Made by a program: the position numbers and the translations under genes
Assembly (NCBI GenBank): GCA_902580275.1
Contig: CACHJZ010000001.1
Location: forward strand, 124,001 to 188,000
Length of the DNA stretch: 64,000 bases
Direction of reading: 5' to 3'
Source: an uncultured Pelagibacteraceae bacterium
Lineage (GTDB): Bacteria; Pseudomonadota; Alphaproteobacteria; Pelagibacterales; Pelagibacteraceae
The notes under the pieces: generated by a model
What the model was told of the DNA's origin: nothing
Database searches by the model: none
What the model saw: only the letters and a program-made list of their open reading frames with translations
Shown here: piece by piece, positions 36,560 to 44,284 of the stretch
How positions within the stretch are numbered: position 1 is the stretch's first letter
Layout: every line of letters begins with the position of its first letter

Positions 36560-36802
36560 TTATTCTCCTTCTTTCCAAATCATATAAATTACGAATGGAA
36601 AAGTTGCTGGAACAAAACCAAACCAAATCCATTCATCCCACTTGAAACTTTTATCAAAGCCAGGATTGCTAATTCCATTCCACCAAATCATATAACCAAT
36701 AAAAGCCATCCAAGTCACGCTTAAAGTTGCTAAAATTTTTATTTTTTTTGATGATTTTCCTCTTAAAAGAGTTTCAAAAAATGATTTGGAATTAGATGAC
36801 AT
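36560..36802 (-). CDS. Small membrane protein of unknown function
   Basis: 80 aa. Two hydrophobic segments: residues about 22-42 (ILATLSVTWMAFIGYMIWW) and 62-77 (FGFVPATFPFVIYMIWK). The segment between is polar and Trp-rich. It sits 1 bp before the outer-membrane gene and 16 bp after a pilin gene on the same strand, so it is probably in their operon. No family was recognised. Confidence 0.65.
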   Translation of the reverse strand: MSSNSKSFFETLLRGKSSKKIKILATLSVTWMAFIGYMIWWNGISNPGFDKSFKWDEWIWFGFVPATFPFVIYMIWKEGE

Positions 36803-36818
36803 TTTTGCAACTCAAATC

Positions 36819-37235
36819 CTAAAAGTTATTTTGGCCTTTTGCATCTAAAGTTAATAAAGTCTCATCACATTTAGCTGTCATGCATGCTCTTACTTGATAA
36901 CCGCTTGAATGTGGTGCAACACAATATTCATAACCTGCATCACTTGATATTACGTTTTCGTCAGTATCTGCATCAAATAACGTAGTATCAATTCCCTCTG
37001 TGGTGCCCGAGGTTGGTGTACAATTGTCACCGTCAGCATTGTAATAGCTTCCAAAGACAGAATATTGTTCAGTTTGCATTAAGGCTATTTGTTGCATTAC
37101 GTTTTCTGCTGAAGATTTTTTTGCACTTGATGTGTAGCCAGCGTAAGTAACAATTCCTATGCCGGCTAGAGCACCTAATATAGCAACTACTACTAGTAGT
37201 TCTATTAAACTAAAACCGTCTGGTTTTTTTTTCAA
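36819..37235 (-). CDS. pilE: Type IV pilin (PilE-like minor or second major pilin)
   Basis: 138 aa class III prepilin. The short leader MKKKPDG is followed by FSLIELLVVVAILGALAGIG with Glu at position 5 of the mature chain. Two cysteine pairs are seen in the C-terminal half (NCTPTSG, YEYCVAPH, ACMTAKCDE), suggesting a disulfide-bonded D-region. It lies 5 bp downstream of the larger pilin gene, so both are probably co-expressed. Which one is the major subunit cannot be told. Confidence 0.85.
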   Translation of the reverse strand: MKKKPDGFSLIELLVVVAILGALAGIGIVTYAGYTSSAKKSSAENVMQQIALMQTEQYSVFGSYYNADGDNCTPTSGTTEGIDTTLFDADTDENVISSDAGYEYCVAPHSSGYQVRACMTAKCDETLLTLDAKGQNNF

Positions 37236-37240
37236 CCTAC

Positions 37241-37720
37241 TTACTCTACATCAAGATCGTTTTCTAAAAATTCTGCAGTAGCGTCTGTTCCTTCTCCAGT
37301 AGTTTTAGTAATCTGTGTTTTGAATTTTAGAGTTTCGCCATCAGTAGTAATTTGAACGTTACCTTCTCCATCAGTACCTAATGCTGAAACAGCTGCTACA
37401 CCCCCTTGATATGGATCTTTATCTTGTAAAGGTGAGTCAGTACCTACTAAGAAAGCGGCAACACTTGCTGCGTTATCGCCACAACTGATCGAAGTAGTAG
37501 CTGCACCGAAAATTTCGCTATTCTCGTCTAAACTACATTTGGCTAATTCAGATGCTACATATTTTATTACGTTAGCATGAATAGACTTAGTTGAATTTTT
37601 CTTTGCTGCTGCTGTATAACCATTATAAGCTACTACTCCAACAGCTGCTAGAGCACCTATAATTGCTACAACCACTAATAATTCTATAAGTGTAAAACCT
37701 TTGTTATTATTTCTTTTCAT
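37241..37720 (-). CDS. pilA: Type IV pilin (PilA-like)
   Basis: 159 aa prepilin with leader MKRNNNKG and mature FTLIELLVVVAIIGALAAVG, Glu5 present. Residues about 60-80 hold one disulfide-forming cysteine pair (KCSLDENS, SISCGDNA). A GGGAGG ribosome site lies 4 bp upstream of the ATG, the strongest in the island, consistent with high expression. The 178-bp upstream region is shared with the divergent STAS gene. Confidence 0.9.
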   Translation of the reverse strand: MKRNNNKGFTLIELLVVVAIIGALAAVGVVAYNGYTAAAKKNSTKSIHANVIKYVASELAKCSLDENSEIFGAATTSISCGDNAASVAAFLVGTDSPLQDKDPYQGGVAAVSALGTDGEGNVQITTDGETLKFKTQITKTTGEGTDATAEFLENDLDVE

Positions 37721-37898
37721 AATCCTCCCTATATGAATAAAAAATTTTATTTCACGTATTCTTAATATTATTAATGATTATGTAAAGAATGAAGTTGCCC
37801 AAAAAATAAGGGAATTTTAATGGATTTTTGCTAAATGTGCTCATTTTGGCTTAATTTTGAGATTTTAATAATTAATTAATAATGCTATCAGTTACGCA

Positions 37899-38198
37899 AT
37901 GAGCTATAAAATTTCTGAGGAAGGCAACATATCAACAGTTTTTTTAAACGGTGAAATAGATATGGATGTTACTGAAAAAGCGAAAGAAGTAATATTACCT
38001 TTGGTAGAAACTGGAAAAGAGGTCCACCTAAATTTAAAAGATGTTTCATACATGGACTCTTCAGGAATATCAGTTTTAATTGAAAGTCATCAAAAAGCTC
38101 TTGAGCACAATACTAAAGTTGTTGTTAAAGAAGTAAGTAAATCAGTTTTAAAAGTTATAATGATGGCTAAGTTAGAACAAATTTTAAATCTGGAGTAA
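37899..38198 (+). CDS. STAS-domain anti-sigma-factor antagonist
   Basis: 99 aa, whole-length STAS domain. The phosphorylatable serine is in VSYMDSSGISVLIES (about residues 48-62), as in SpoIIAA/RsbV. It should alternate between free and phosphorylated forms, binding the kinase encoded next when dephosphorylated. Start and stop are coupled with the HATPase gene (1-bp overlap, TAATG). It diverges from pilA. Confidence 0.92.
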   Translation: MSYKISEEGNISTVFLNGEIDMDVTEKAKEVILPLVETGKEVHLNLKDVSYMDSSGISVLIESHQKALEHNTKVVVKEVSKSVLKVIMMAKLEQILNLE

Positions 38199-38611
38199 TG
38201 GATATATCAGAATCAAAAGACTTTCTTGTTCACACAGCAAGTTTAAAAGAAGTTAGAACTTTTTCTAGAAATGTTTTTGATAAATTAAATTTAAACAACG
38301 ATTTAAAAGATGAGCTAGTTTTAGCTATAGCAGAAGCAGCTCAAAATGTTGTTAAGCATGCTTATAAAGGTGTTGAAGATACGAGTGACCATATGCAAAT
38401 AAAAATTTCATTGACTGGTGATCAATTAGAAATTGGTTTTTATGATAAAGGTAAACCTGTTGTTGCTGAGAATATTCAACATAGAAAGCTAGATGATATC
38501 AAGCCTGGTGGTTTAGGAACTTATTTTATTAAGCAAATTATGGATGATGCTGTTTTTAAAAAAGATCAACAACAGTGGGTCAATCATCTGGTTCTTACAA
38601 AAAAGATTTAA
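38198..38611 (+). CDS. HATPase-type anti-sigma-factor kinase (RsbW/SpoIIAB-like)
   Basis: 137 aa GHKL ATPase. N box ELVLAIAEAAQNVVKHAY (about residues 46-63), G1 region YDKGKP, G2 region KPGGLGTYFIKQIMDD. No histidine-kinase phosphotransfer domain is present. It is predicted to phosphorylate the STAS protein and, when free, to sequester another partner. No sigma factor gene is visible in the window, so the target is unknown; it may be a pilus regulator. Its stop overlaps the stop of convergent pilC by 4 bp. Confidence 0.9.
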   Translation: MDISESKDFLVHTASLKEVRTFSRNVFDKLNLNNDLKDELVLAIAEAAQNVVKHAYKGVEDTSDHMQIKISLTGDQLEIGFYDKGKPVVAENIQHRKLDDIKPGGLGTYFIKQIMDDAVFKKDQQQWVNHLVLTKKI

Positions 38612-39846
38612 CCGATTAGTGCACCTACATTGAAAATAGGTGAATACATAGCTATCATTAAACCACCAATCATTAATCCCATAAAGACAATCATTATTGG
38701 TTCAATCAAACTAGACATGTTATCAACTGCTGTATCAAATTCACTTTCATAATACGAAGCTACAGAGTTAAACATTTCATCTAATTGTCCTGTTTGTTCA
38801 CCAACTGAAATAAGTTGACTAAAAGTTGGAGGAAATAAAGGTTCTTTTAAAAATAATTTTGTCAAAGTGTCTCCAGAAAAGACTCCTTTTTTTACATTTT
38901 CCAAAGCCTCTGTAACTACAACATTGCTACTAACAGATTTTGCAATTTCTAAACTTTCAAGTAAATTTACTCCAGCAGCACTTAAATTACCCATGATCAA
39001 AGAAATTCTTGCTAATAAAGATTTTAAAATTAAATCTCCAAATACTGGTAACTTTAGAACTTGTTTGTGCCATCTATACTTAATAGCCTCGTTCTTACTC
39101 GTTAGATATCTAAATGCAACAATGAAACCGACTATTGAAAAAAATAATAATGTTCCACCTGTTCCTCTTAAAAAGTTACTCATAGACATTATAACTGCTG
39201 TTGGTTTTGGAAGTGCTATACCCATTCCGTCGTACATTTCTGCGAAAACTGGTACTACTTTGATTAACATAAAAGCACTTACAGTCACTGCAACTGTAAA
39301 CATTATACTAGGATACATTAATGCACTTTTAATTTTTTTCTTTATGTTTTCTTTTTTTTCTAAAGAGTCGACTATTTTTAATAGGAAAACATCAAGCTTA
39401 CCACTGGCCTCTCCTGCTTTAATCAAATTGCAATAAACGTTATCGAAATATTGAGGGTACTTTTCAAAACACTTAGATAAAGTAACACCGCCCTCTAGGC
39501 TTTTTCTAATATCCTCAATAACTTCTTTAATTGCGTCACCTTCTAGTTGATCTCTAAGCATTGCTAAAACTTCCAAAATAGGGAGTCCAGCCTTAACCAT
39601 GGTAGCAAACTGTTTTGAAAAAATTAAAATTTCTTCAACTTTTACTTTTTTTTTACCAAATAAAGAAAGACCTTTTTTTTTAGTCTTTTCTTTAGTTTCA
39701 CCCTTTTTTTTTGCAGATTTGACTAAATTTGTAATTATAACTTTTTGTTCTTTAAGCTTAAATGATGCTTCATCTTGGTTGAGCGCCTCTATTTCACCCT
39801 CTACATATTTTCCTGCAGAAATACCTTTGTATGTAAACGCTTCCAT
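38608..39846 (-). CDS. pilC: Type IV pilus inner-membrane platform protein PilC
   Basis: 412 aa of the GspF family. A variable N-terminal cytoplasmic part with KKGETKEKTKKKGLSLFGKK precedes two GspF domains (about residues 75-195 and 275-400), with membrane helices near 178-203, 226-246 and 382-404. LVKAGLPILEVL-type sequence (MVKAGLPILEVLAMLRDQLE) and YPQYFDNVYCNLIKAGEASG are typical. It anchors the assembly ATPase. It starts 2 bp after pilB. Confidence 0.92.
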   Translation of the reverse strand: MEAFTYKGISAGKYVEGEIEALNQDEASFKLKEQKVIITNLVKSAKKKGETKEKTKKKGLSLFGKKKVKVEEILIFSKQFATMVKAGLPILEVLAMLRDQLEGDAIKEVIEDIRKSLEGGVTLSKCFEKYPQYFDNVYCNLIKAGEASGKLDVFLLKIVDSLEKKENIKKKIKSALMYPSIMFTVAVTVSAFMLIKVVPVFAEMYDGMGIALPKPTAVIMSMSNFLRGTGGTLLFFSIVGFIVAFRYLTSKNEAIKYRWHKQVLKLPVFGDLILKSLLARISLIMGNLSAAGVNLLESLEIAKSVSSNVVVTEALENVKKGVFSGDTLTKLFLKEPLFPPTFSQLISVGEQTGQLDEMFNSVASYYESEFDTAVDNMSSLIEPIMIVFMGLMIGGLMIAMYSPIFNVGALIG

Positions 39847-39848
39847 TA

Positions 39849-41600
39849 TTAGCTACTTAATACTCTCTCGTACTCTCTAAAATTTAGCTCACCATTAGCA
39901 ATCATTCTTCGTCCCATATCTTGCATAGTTTGGAAGCCTTCTTTAACAGCTATTTCTCTAAGTTCTGGTGTAGTTGCTTGTCTTAAAATTGCTTCTTTGA
40001 TCGGCTTTGAAACAACCATTATTTCATAAATTCCTTGTCTTCCTTTATAACCAGTATCTTTACATTTAGGGCATCCTTTACCTTTTATAGCTTTAACTCT
40101 TGAAGCTTGCTCTGGAGAAAAACCTAAATCAGTTAAAACTTTTGGAGTTACATCCTCATCTGGAATTCTGCAATCTTTACAATTTCTTCTTGCTAATCTT
40201 TGTGCGAGCACCATTTGAGTTGCTGCGCTGATTAAGTAATCCGGAGTTCCCATGTTTTGCAATCTTGTAATTGTGCTTGGTGCATCATTGGTGTGAAGAG
40301 TACTGAAAACCAAGTGACCAGTTAAAGCTGCTTTTAATCCAATATCAACCGTTTCTTTATCCCGCATCTCTCCTACAAGAATTATTTCTGGGTCTTGACG
40401 CAAAAAGGATCTTAGCGCAGATGCAAAAGTTAAACCTATGTCATCTTTAATTTGAACCTGTCCTACACCGGCCAACTCATATTCAACTGGATCTTCTGCT
40501 GTTAAAATATTTAGGTGCGGTTTACTTACTTCTTTTAAAATACTGTAAAGCGTTGTTGATTTACCAGAACCAGTTGGACCAGTTACCAAAATTAAACCTT
40601 GCGTGCTGTGAATTGCTTTTCTTAAGTTTTGGAGATCTACATCCTCAAAGTTTAATTGCTCCAAAGTAATATCTCCAGCATCCTTGTTAAGAATACGCAT
40701 TACAATTCTTTCATTGTTTGCTGTTGGTAAAATTGATAATCGCAAGTCAACTACTTTTCCATCAATTTTAAAATTAATTGCTCCGTCTTGTGGAAGTCTT
40801 CTTTCTGCAATATCAAGTTTACCCATAATTTTAAATCGTGTTACTACTGCTCCGTAATTGTCATGAAGGAATTGTTTGTATTGTTCTTGTTCTTGTAACA
40901 TTCCATCTAATCTATATCTCACTCTTGATGAAAATCTATAAGGCTCTATATGGATATCACTCACGCCAGATTTAATTGCATCAGCAACAACTGCTGTACT
41001 AAATTTAATTACTTCTGACTCGTTTTCAATTGCTTCAACATCTTCTTCGAGATCTTTTTTGTCTAGAACTTCTCCTGCCTCATCTAGTTCCGAGTCAAAA
41101 GTTTTTGTCTTTGTTTTATTTTCTTGTCTAATAGTTTCAGTTGTTACGTCGCCACTTTCACTTTGAAGCTTTTGTATAAAATCTGAAATTTGAGAAACTT
41201 TAGCAGCATGAAGCTCAATATTTTTTTTAGTTATAGCTTTTAGGTTTCTCATTAAACCTAATTTAGAACTATCTGAAATTGCAATATGTAAAGTATTCCC
41301 CTCAATTTTAAAAGGCGCCACAAAATTAATATTTATATAATTTGATGGAAGTACAGTTTTTATCTCATCAGAAATTTCAACTTTGGAGAGATCGATTGTA
41401 TCTAAACTTTGCTCTTTAACTAATACATCAAGAATTTTTTTTTCATCTGTAAGCTTTAATTCAAAAACTGCATCTATCTGTGACTTATTTCCTTCTGTGC
41501 TTACTTTTTTTATATTTACTAAATCTTTTCCAGATATAATGTCATTATCAATTAAGACATTAATTAAGTTAATTTCACTCTCTCTACTTATCTTTAACAT
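39849..41600 (-). CDS. pilB: Type IV pilus assembly ATPase PilB
   Basis: 583 aa. N-terminal T2SSE/MshEN-like domain, then ATPase: Walker A GPTGSGKSTTLYSILKEV, Asp box and Walker B ILVGEMRDKETVDIGLKAAL, His box TGHLVFSTLHTNDAPST. A zinc-binding cysteine set (CKDC and CPKC) is near residues 475-520. It powers pilus extension. It is 1 bp after the secretin stop and 2 bp before pilC. Confidence 0.95.
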   Translation of the reverse strand: MLKISRESEINLINVLIDNDIISGKDLVNIKKVSTEGNKSQIDAVFELKLTDEKKILDVLVKEQSLDTIDLSKVEISDEIKTVLPSNYININFVAPFKIEGNTLHIAISDSSKLGLMRNLKAITKKNIELHAAKVSQISDFIQKLQSESGDVTTETIRQENKTKTKTFDSELDEAGEVLDKKDLEEDVEAIENESEVIKFSTAVVADAIKSGVSDIHIEPYRFSSRVRYRLDGMLQEQEQYKQFLHDNYGAVVTRFKIMGKLDIAERRLPQDGAINFKIDGKVVDLRLSILPTANNERIVMRILNKDAGDITLEQLNFEDVDLQNLRKAIHSTQGLILVTGPTGSGKSTTLYSILKEVSKPHLNILTAEDPVEYELAGVGQVQIKDDIGLTFASALRSFLRQDPEIILVGEMRDKETVDIGLKAALTGHLVFSTLHTNDAPSTITRLQNMGTPDYLISAATQMVLAQRLARRNCKDCRIPDEDVTPKVLTDLGFSPEQASRVKAIKGKGCPKCKDTGYKGRQGIYEIMVVSKPIKEAILRQATTPELREIAVKEGFQTMQDMGRRMIANGELNFREYERVLSS

Positions 41601-41601
41601 T

Positions 41602-43143
41602 TTACAAAATCCTCGGTGCTATAAATATTAATAATTCATCCATGCTATCACTTTTTGTTTTACCTTTGAATAAATTTCCTAAGACAGGCACGTTCCCAAG
41701 ACCGGGGGTTTGATCTTTTGTGTTAAAAACCTTATTTTTTTTGATACCACCGATGACGACAATGTCCCCGTCAGCAATAAGTAATTTTGTTACTATTTCC
41801 ATTTTATTGATACCTGGTTCGCCTGAAACTGCTCTATTGACTGAGTCATTATTTACTGACACATCCAATAACACATTACCATCGCCTATTATGCTTGGTG
41901 TAACTTGTAATTTTAAAGCTGCTTCTTTAAAAGAAGTGTTTGCACCCTCAGCTCCAGTTGCTTGAAATTGAATTTCTTCACCTTGAGTAATTGTTGCCAC
42001 TTGGTTATCAAGTGTAAAAACTTTTGGGTTTGAAATTGTTTTACCTAAACCTAAACTTTCTAATGCTGAAATTTCAGCTTTTAATACTGCTGAACCTGTT
42101 TGTCTTAAAATTCCTATTCCGCTTGTTTTACCTGCAGCTTCAAAATTTGAAAAAGAGTCAGCCGCTCCTCCTAGTGCAGCTGATGATTGTGTTAGTGCAG
42201 AGTTTGCAGTACTCGCTCCTTGAGTACCTCCTACACGTTTTCCTTTTCTGTTATAAGCACCGCCAAGTCTAGTTCCTAATGCTTGTTCAAATGTTGAGTC
42301 GGCCTCAACAATAAATGCTTCAATTAAAACTTGTTTAGTTCTAACATCGATCTCTTTTATTATTTTATCTACTACATCTAAGTCTTCACTTTTTCCTCTT
42401 ACAATAATTGATCTAGTAGTTGTCTCCTCAGTTATTTGAATTGGTGAAAAAGATGATTCACCTCCAACTGTTGCAAACAATTCATTTATAGTTGTTTTAG
42501 CTTCTGCTGGAGAAATATAATAAAGTCTAAAAATCTCAGAAACTATTGGCTCAACTGAGTCTTCAAGTTCAACTTTCTTTTTAACAGCAGCAGCTCTTGT
42601 TGATTTATAATTTTCTTGTGCAGTTAATGTACTTGGTGAATGCACTCTAATAAGATTACTCGACACGTCTATATCAGCAGCAAAATTTTTCATATCAAGT
42701 AATGCATTAAAAGCTTTGTCCCATGGAACTTCAACCAACTCTGCAGTAATTGATCCTTTTACTTCATCACCAACTAAAATATTAATATCTCCTACTTTAG
42801 CCATAAGTTTCATTGCCTCAGAATAATCGAGATTTTTGAAATTAAATGTTACTGTCTGTTTTAATAATTGAAATTCATCAGGTATTAATAAATAATTTCT
42901 TTTTTGTTGTGATGAAATTTTCTTTCTTTTTTGTAATTTTTTCGTATCACCAATTACAGGTTTAGGTCCCATTTCAACAGTTTTATCTACCTCTGCTTGA
43001 CCTGATTTTTTTACATCATTTTTTATTAATGGAGTATTATGTTTAAATTTTTTTGCGGATTTCATTTGTGCTGTAGTACAACCATTTAGGAAGACAAATA
43101 ACAGAACTACCAAAGAGAGAATTTTAATGTTTTTAATATTCAT
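41602..43143 (-). CDS. pilQ: Type IV pilus outer-membrane secretin (PilQ/MshL-type, lipoprotein)
   Basis: 513 aa. It begins MNIKNIKILSLVVLLFVFLNGC, a lipoprotein signal, unlike classical PilQ, which is not lipidated. N-terminal secretin/TonB-type and N0/N1 domains (YSEAMKLMAKVGDINILVGDEV in parts, VPWDKAFNALLDMKNFA) precede the secretin core, ending with LLIADGDIVVIGGIKKNK and TPGLGNVPVLGNLFKGK. No AMIN domains are visible. The start at 43143 is chosen over 43215 because it has an AAGGAG site and gives a proper signal. The lipidation and lack of AMIN recall MshL. It overlaps pilP by 11 bp. Confidence 0.88.
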   Translation of the reverse strand: MNIKNIKILSLVVLLFVFLNGCTTAQMKSAKKFKHNTPLIKNDVKKSGQAEVDKTVEMGPKPVIGDTKKLQKRKKISSQQKRNYLLIPDEFQLLKQTVTFNFKNLDYSEAMKLMAKVGDINILVGDEVKGSITAELVEVPWDKAFNALLDMKNFAADIDVSSNLIRVHSPSTLTAQENYKSTRAAAVKKKVELEDSVEPIVSEIFRLYYISPAEAKTTINELFATVGGESSFSPIQITEETTTRSIIVRGKSEDLDVVDKIIKEIDVRTKQVLIEAFIVEADSTFEQALGTRLGGAYNRKGKRVGGTQGASTANSALTQSSAALGGAADSFSNFEAAGKTSGIGILRQTGSAVLKAEISALESLGLGKTISNPKVFTLDNQVATITQGEEIQFQATGAEGANTSFKEAALKLQVTPSIIGDGNVLLDVSVNNDSVNRAVSGEPGINKMEIVTKLLIADGDIVVIGGIKKNKVFNTKDQTPGLGNVPVLGNLFKGKTKSDSMDELLIFIAPRIL

Positions 43144-43573
43144 TTGTCTCCTTAATTTCATTCTTGAAATTAATAATAATAAAAGACTCGCTGTCTTTTT
43201 CAAAAATTGCTTCATTTCTTCTTAATTCAACTAATTTTACTCCGTCGCTTAATTCTTCATTTAATCCAACTGTTATAACTTCACCATCTTCATTGATTAA
43301 TGAAATGTAACTTTCAAATGTACCTGCAATAACACCAACTAATTTGAAATTATATAAACTTAATCTTTGTAGTTCTTCTGCGTTTCCACTCTCGCTCAAA
43401 ATTTTAACGCCTCCTGTAAAAGATGAATCTCCTACAAATGGATCATTCAACGGTAATGGCTCCTCTTTGCTTACATTAGATTTAGTTGTGTCATGATTAT
43501 CTGCATTCGCAAAAGTTGATAGGAGAAATAACAAACCAGATAATGTTAAAATATATTTTTTATAGAAATTCAT
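43133..43573 (-). CDS. pilP: Type IV pilus assembly protein PilP-like
   Basis: 146 aa. N-terminal signal or anchor MNFYKKYILTLSGLLFLLST, then a short low-complexity linker with LPLNDPFVG and a small beta domain with YNFKLVGVIAGTFESYISLI. The DPF and LVGVIAG elements fit PilP, which links the PilN/PilO complex to the secretin. It lacks a lipobox, whereas many PilP proteins are lipoproteins. It overlaps pilO by 14 bp. Confidence 0.82.
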   Translation of the reverse strand: MNFYKKYILTLSGLLFLLSTFANADNHDTTKSNVSKEEPLPLNDPFVGDSSFTGGVKILSESGNAEELQRLSLYNFKLVGVIAGTFESYISLINEDGEVITVGLNEELSDGVKLVELRRNEAIFEKDSESFIIINFKNEIKETNEY

Positions 43574-44282
43574 CTTTTAAACCTACTATTGTTAATACTC
43601 CACTAACAACTATCGCTCCAGTTGAATCACTTTTTACCACTTTTATGGATTCTTTGTCAAAGTTTAACATCTTTTTAGATAGTGAAACTGCTCTTTTAAA
43701 TTTAATATACCCAATAAAATTACCCGTTATCTCAAAATTAACTGGTATTTTGTAGTACGCTACATCACTTGATCCGCCCTTAGCTTTTTTTGACTTCTTT
43801 TTTTTCTTCTTTTTCTTTTTCTTCTTCTTTGCCGTATTTTCCTCAGCTGCAGCTAATGCACTTGATTTTGAAACCTGAGCTGGTTTGCCTTTAGAAAGTT
43901 TTGAAATAACCAAACCATTGACTGCTGCAAACTCACTTAAAGTTTCATAAAGACCCTCAACTTCAGCTCTTGAATGGAATAGTGTTGAATAATTTTCATA
44001 TTGGGGTGTTAGTTTTTTAATTTTCTTTTTAGCTGATTTAATGCCTTTTTTAAATTTTACAGTTTCTTCCTGTTTGGTTGTCATGTCTTGAAGCTTAGCT
44101 TTTCTTGTTTCAACCATTGGATTTAAAACTGCATAATAAATAATTAAAAAAGCTATAATAGAACCTAAACTTACTCCTATTTTTATAAGTGTTTTTTTAT
44201 CAGCAAGTAAAAGAATTTTTTCTTTTATGTCTTGCATATTTAAATTTTTTAAATCAATATTTTTTAAATCATCTAATTTCAT
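43560..44282 (-). CDS. pilO: Type IV pilus assembly protein PilO-like
   Basis: 240 aa. One TM helix at about residues 36-53 (VSLGSIIAFLIIYYAVLNP), a coiled-coil (residues 60-100) and a C-terminal ferredoxin-like domain (YYKIPVNFEITGNFIGYIKF). A stretch of 12 consecutive lysines within a longer Lys-rich linker (about residues 152-168) interrupts the periplasmic domain, which is unusual for PilO. It pairs with PilN, here fused to PilM and encoded 2 bp upstream. Confidence 0.85.
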   Translation of the reverse strand: MKLDDLKNIDLKNLNMQDIKEKILLLADKKTLIKIGVSLGSIIAFLIIYYAVLNPMVETRKAKLQDMTTKQEETVKFKKGIKSAKKKIKKLTPQYENYSTLFHSRAEVEGLYETLSEFAAVNGLVISKLSKGKPAQVSKSSALAAAEENTAKKKKKKKKKKKKSKKAKGGSSDVAYYKIPVNFEITGNFIGYIKFKRAVSLSKKMLNFDKESIKVVKSDSTGAIVVSGVLTIVGLKDEFL

Positions 44283-44284
44283 AT

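Noticed and set aside
38867..39436. 189-codon plus-strand open frame inside pilC
   Set aside because: Antisense of a well-supported pilC; no domain or ribosome site.
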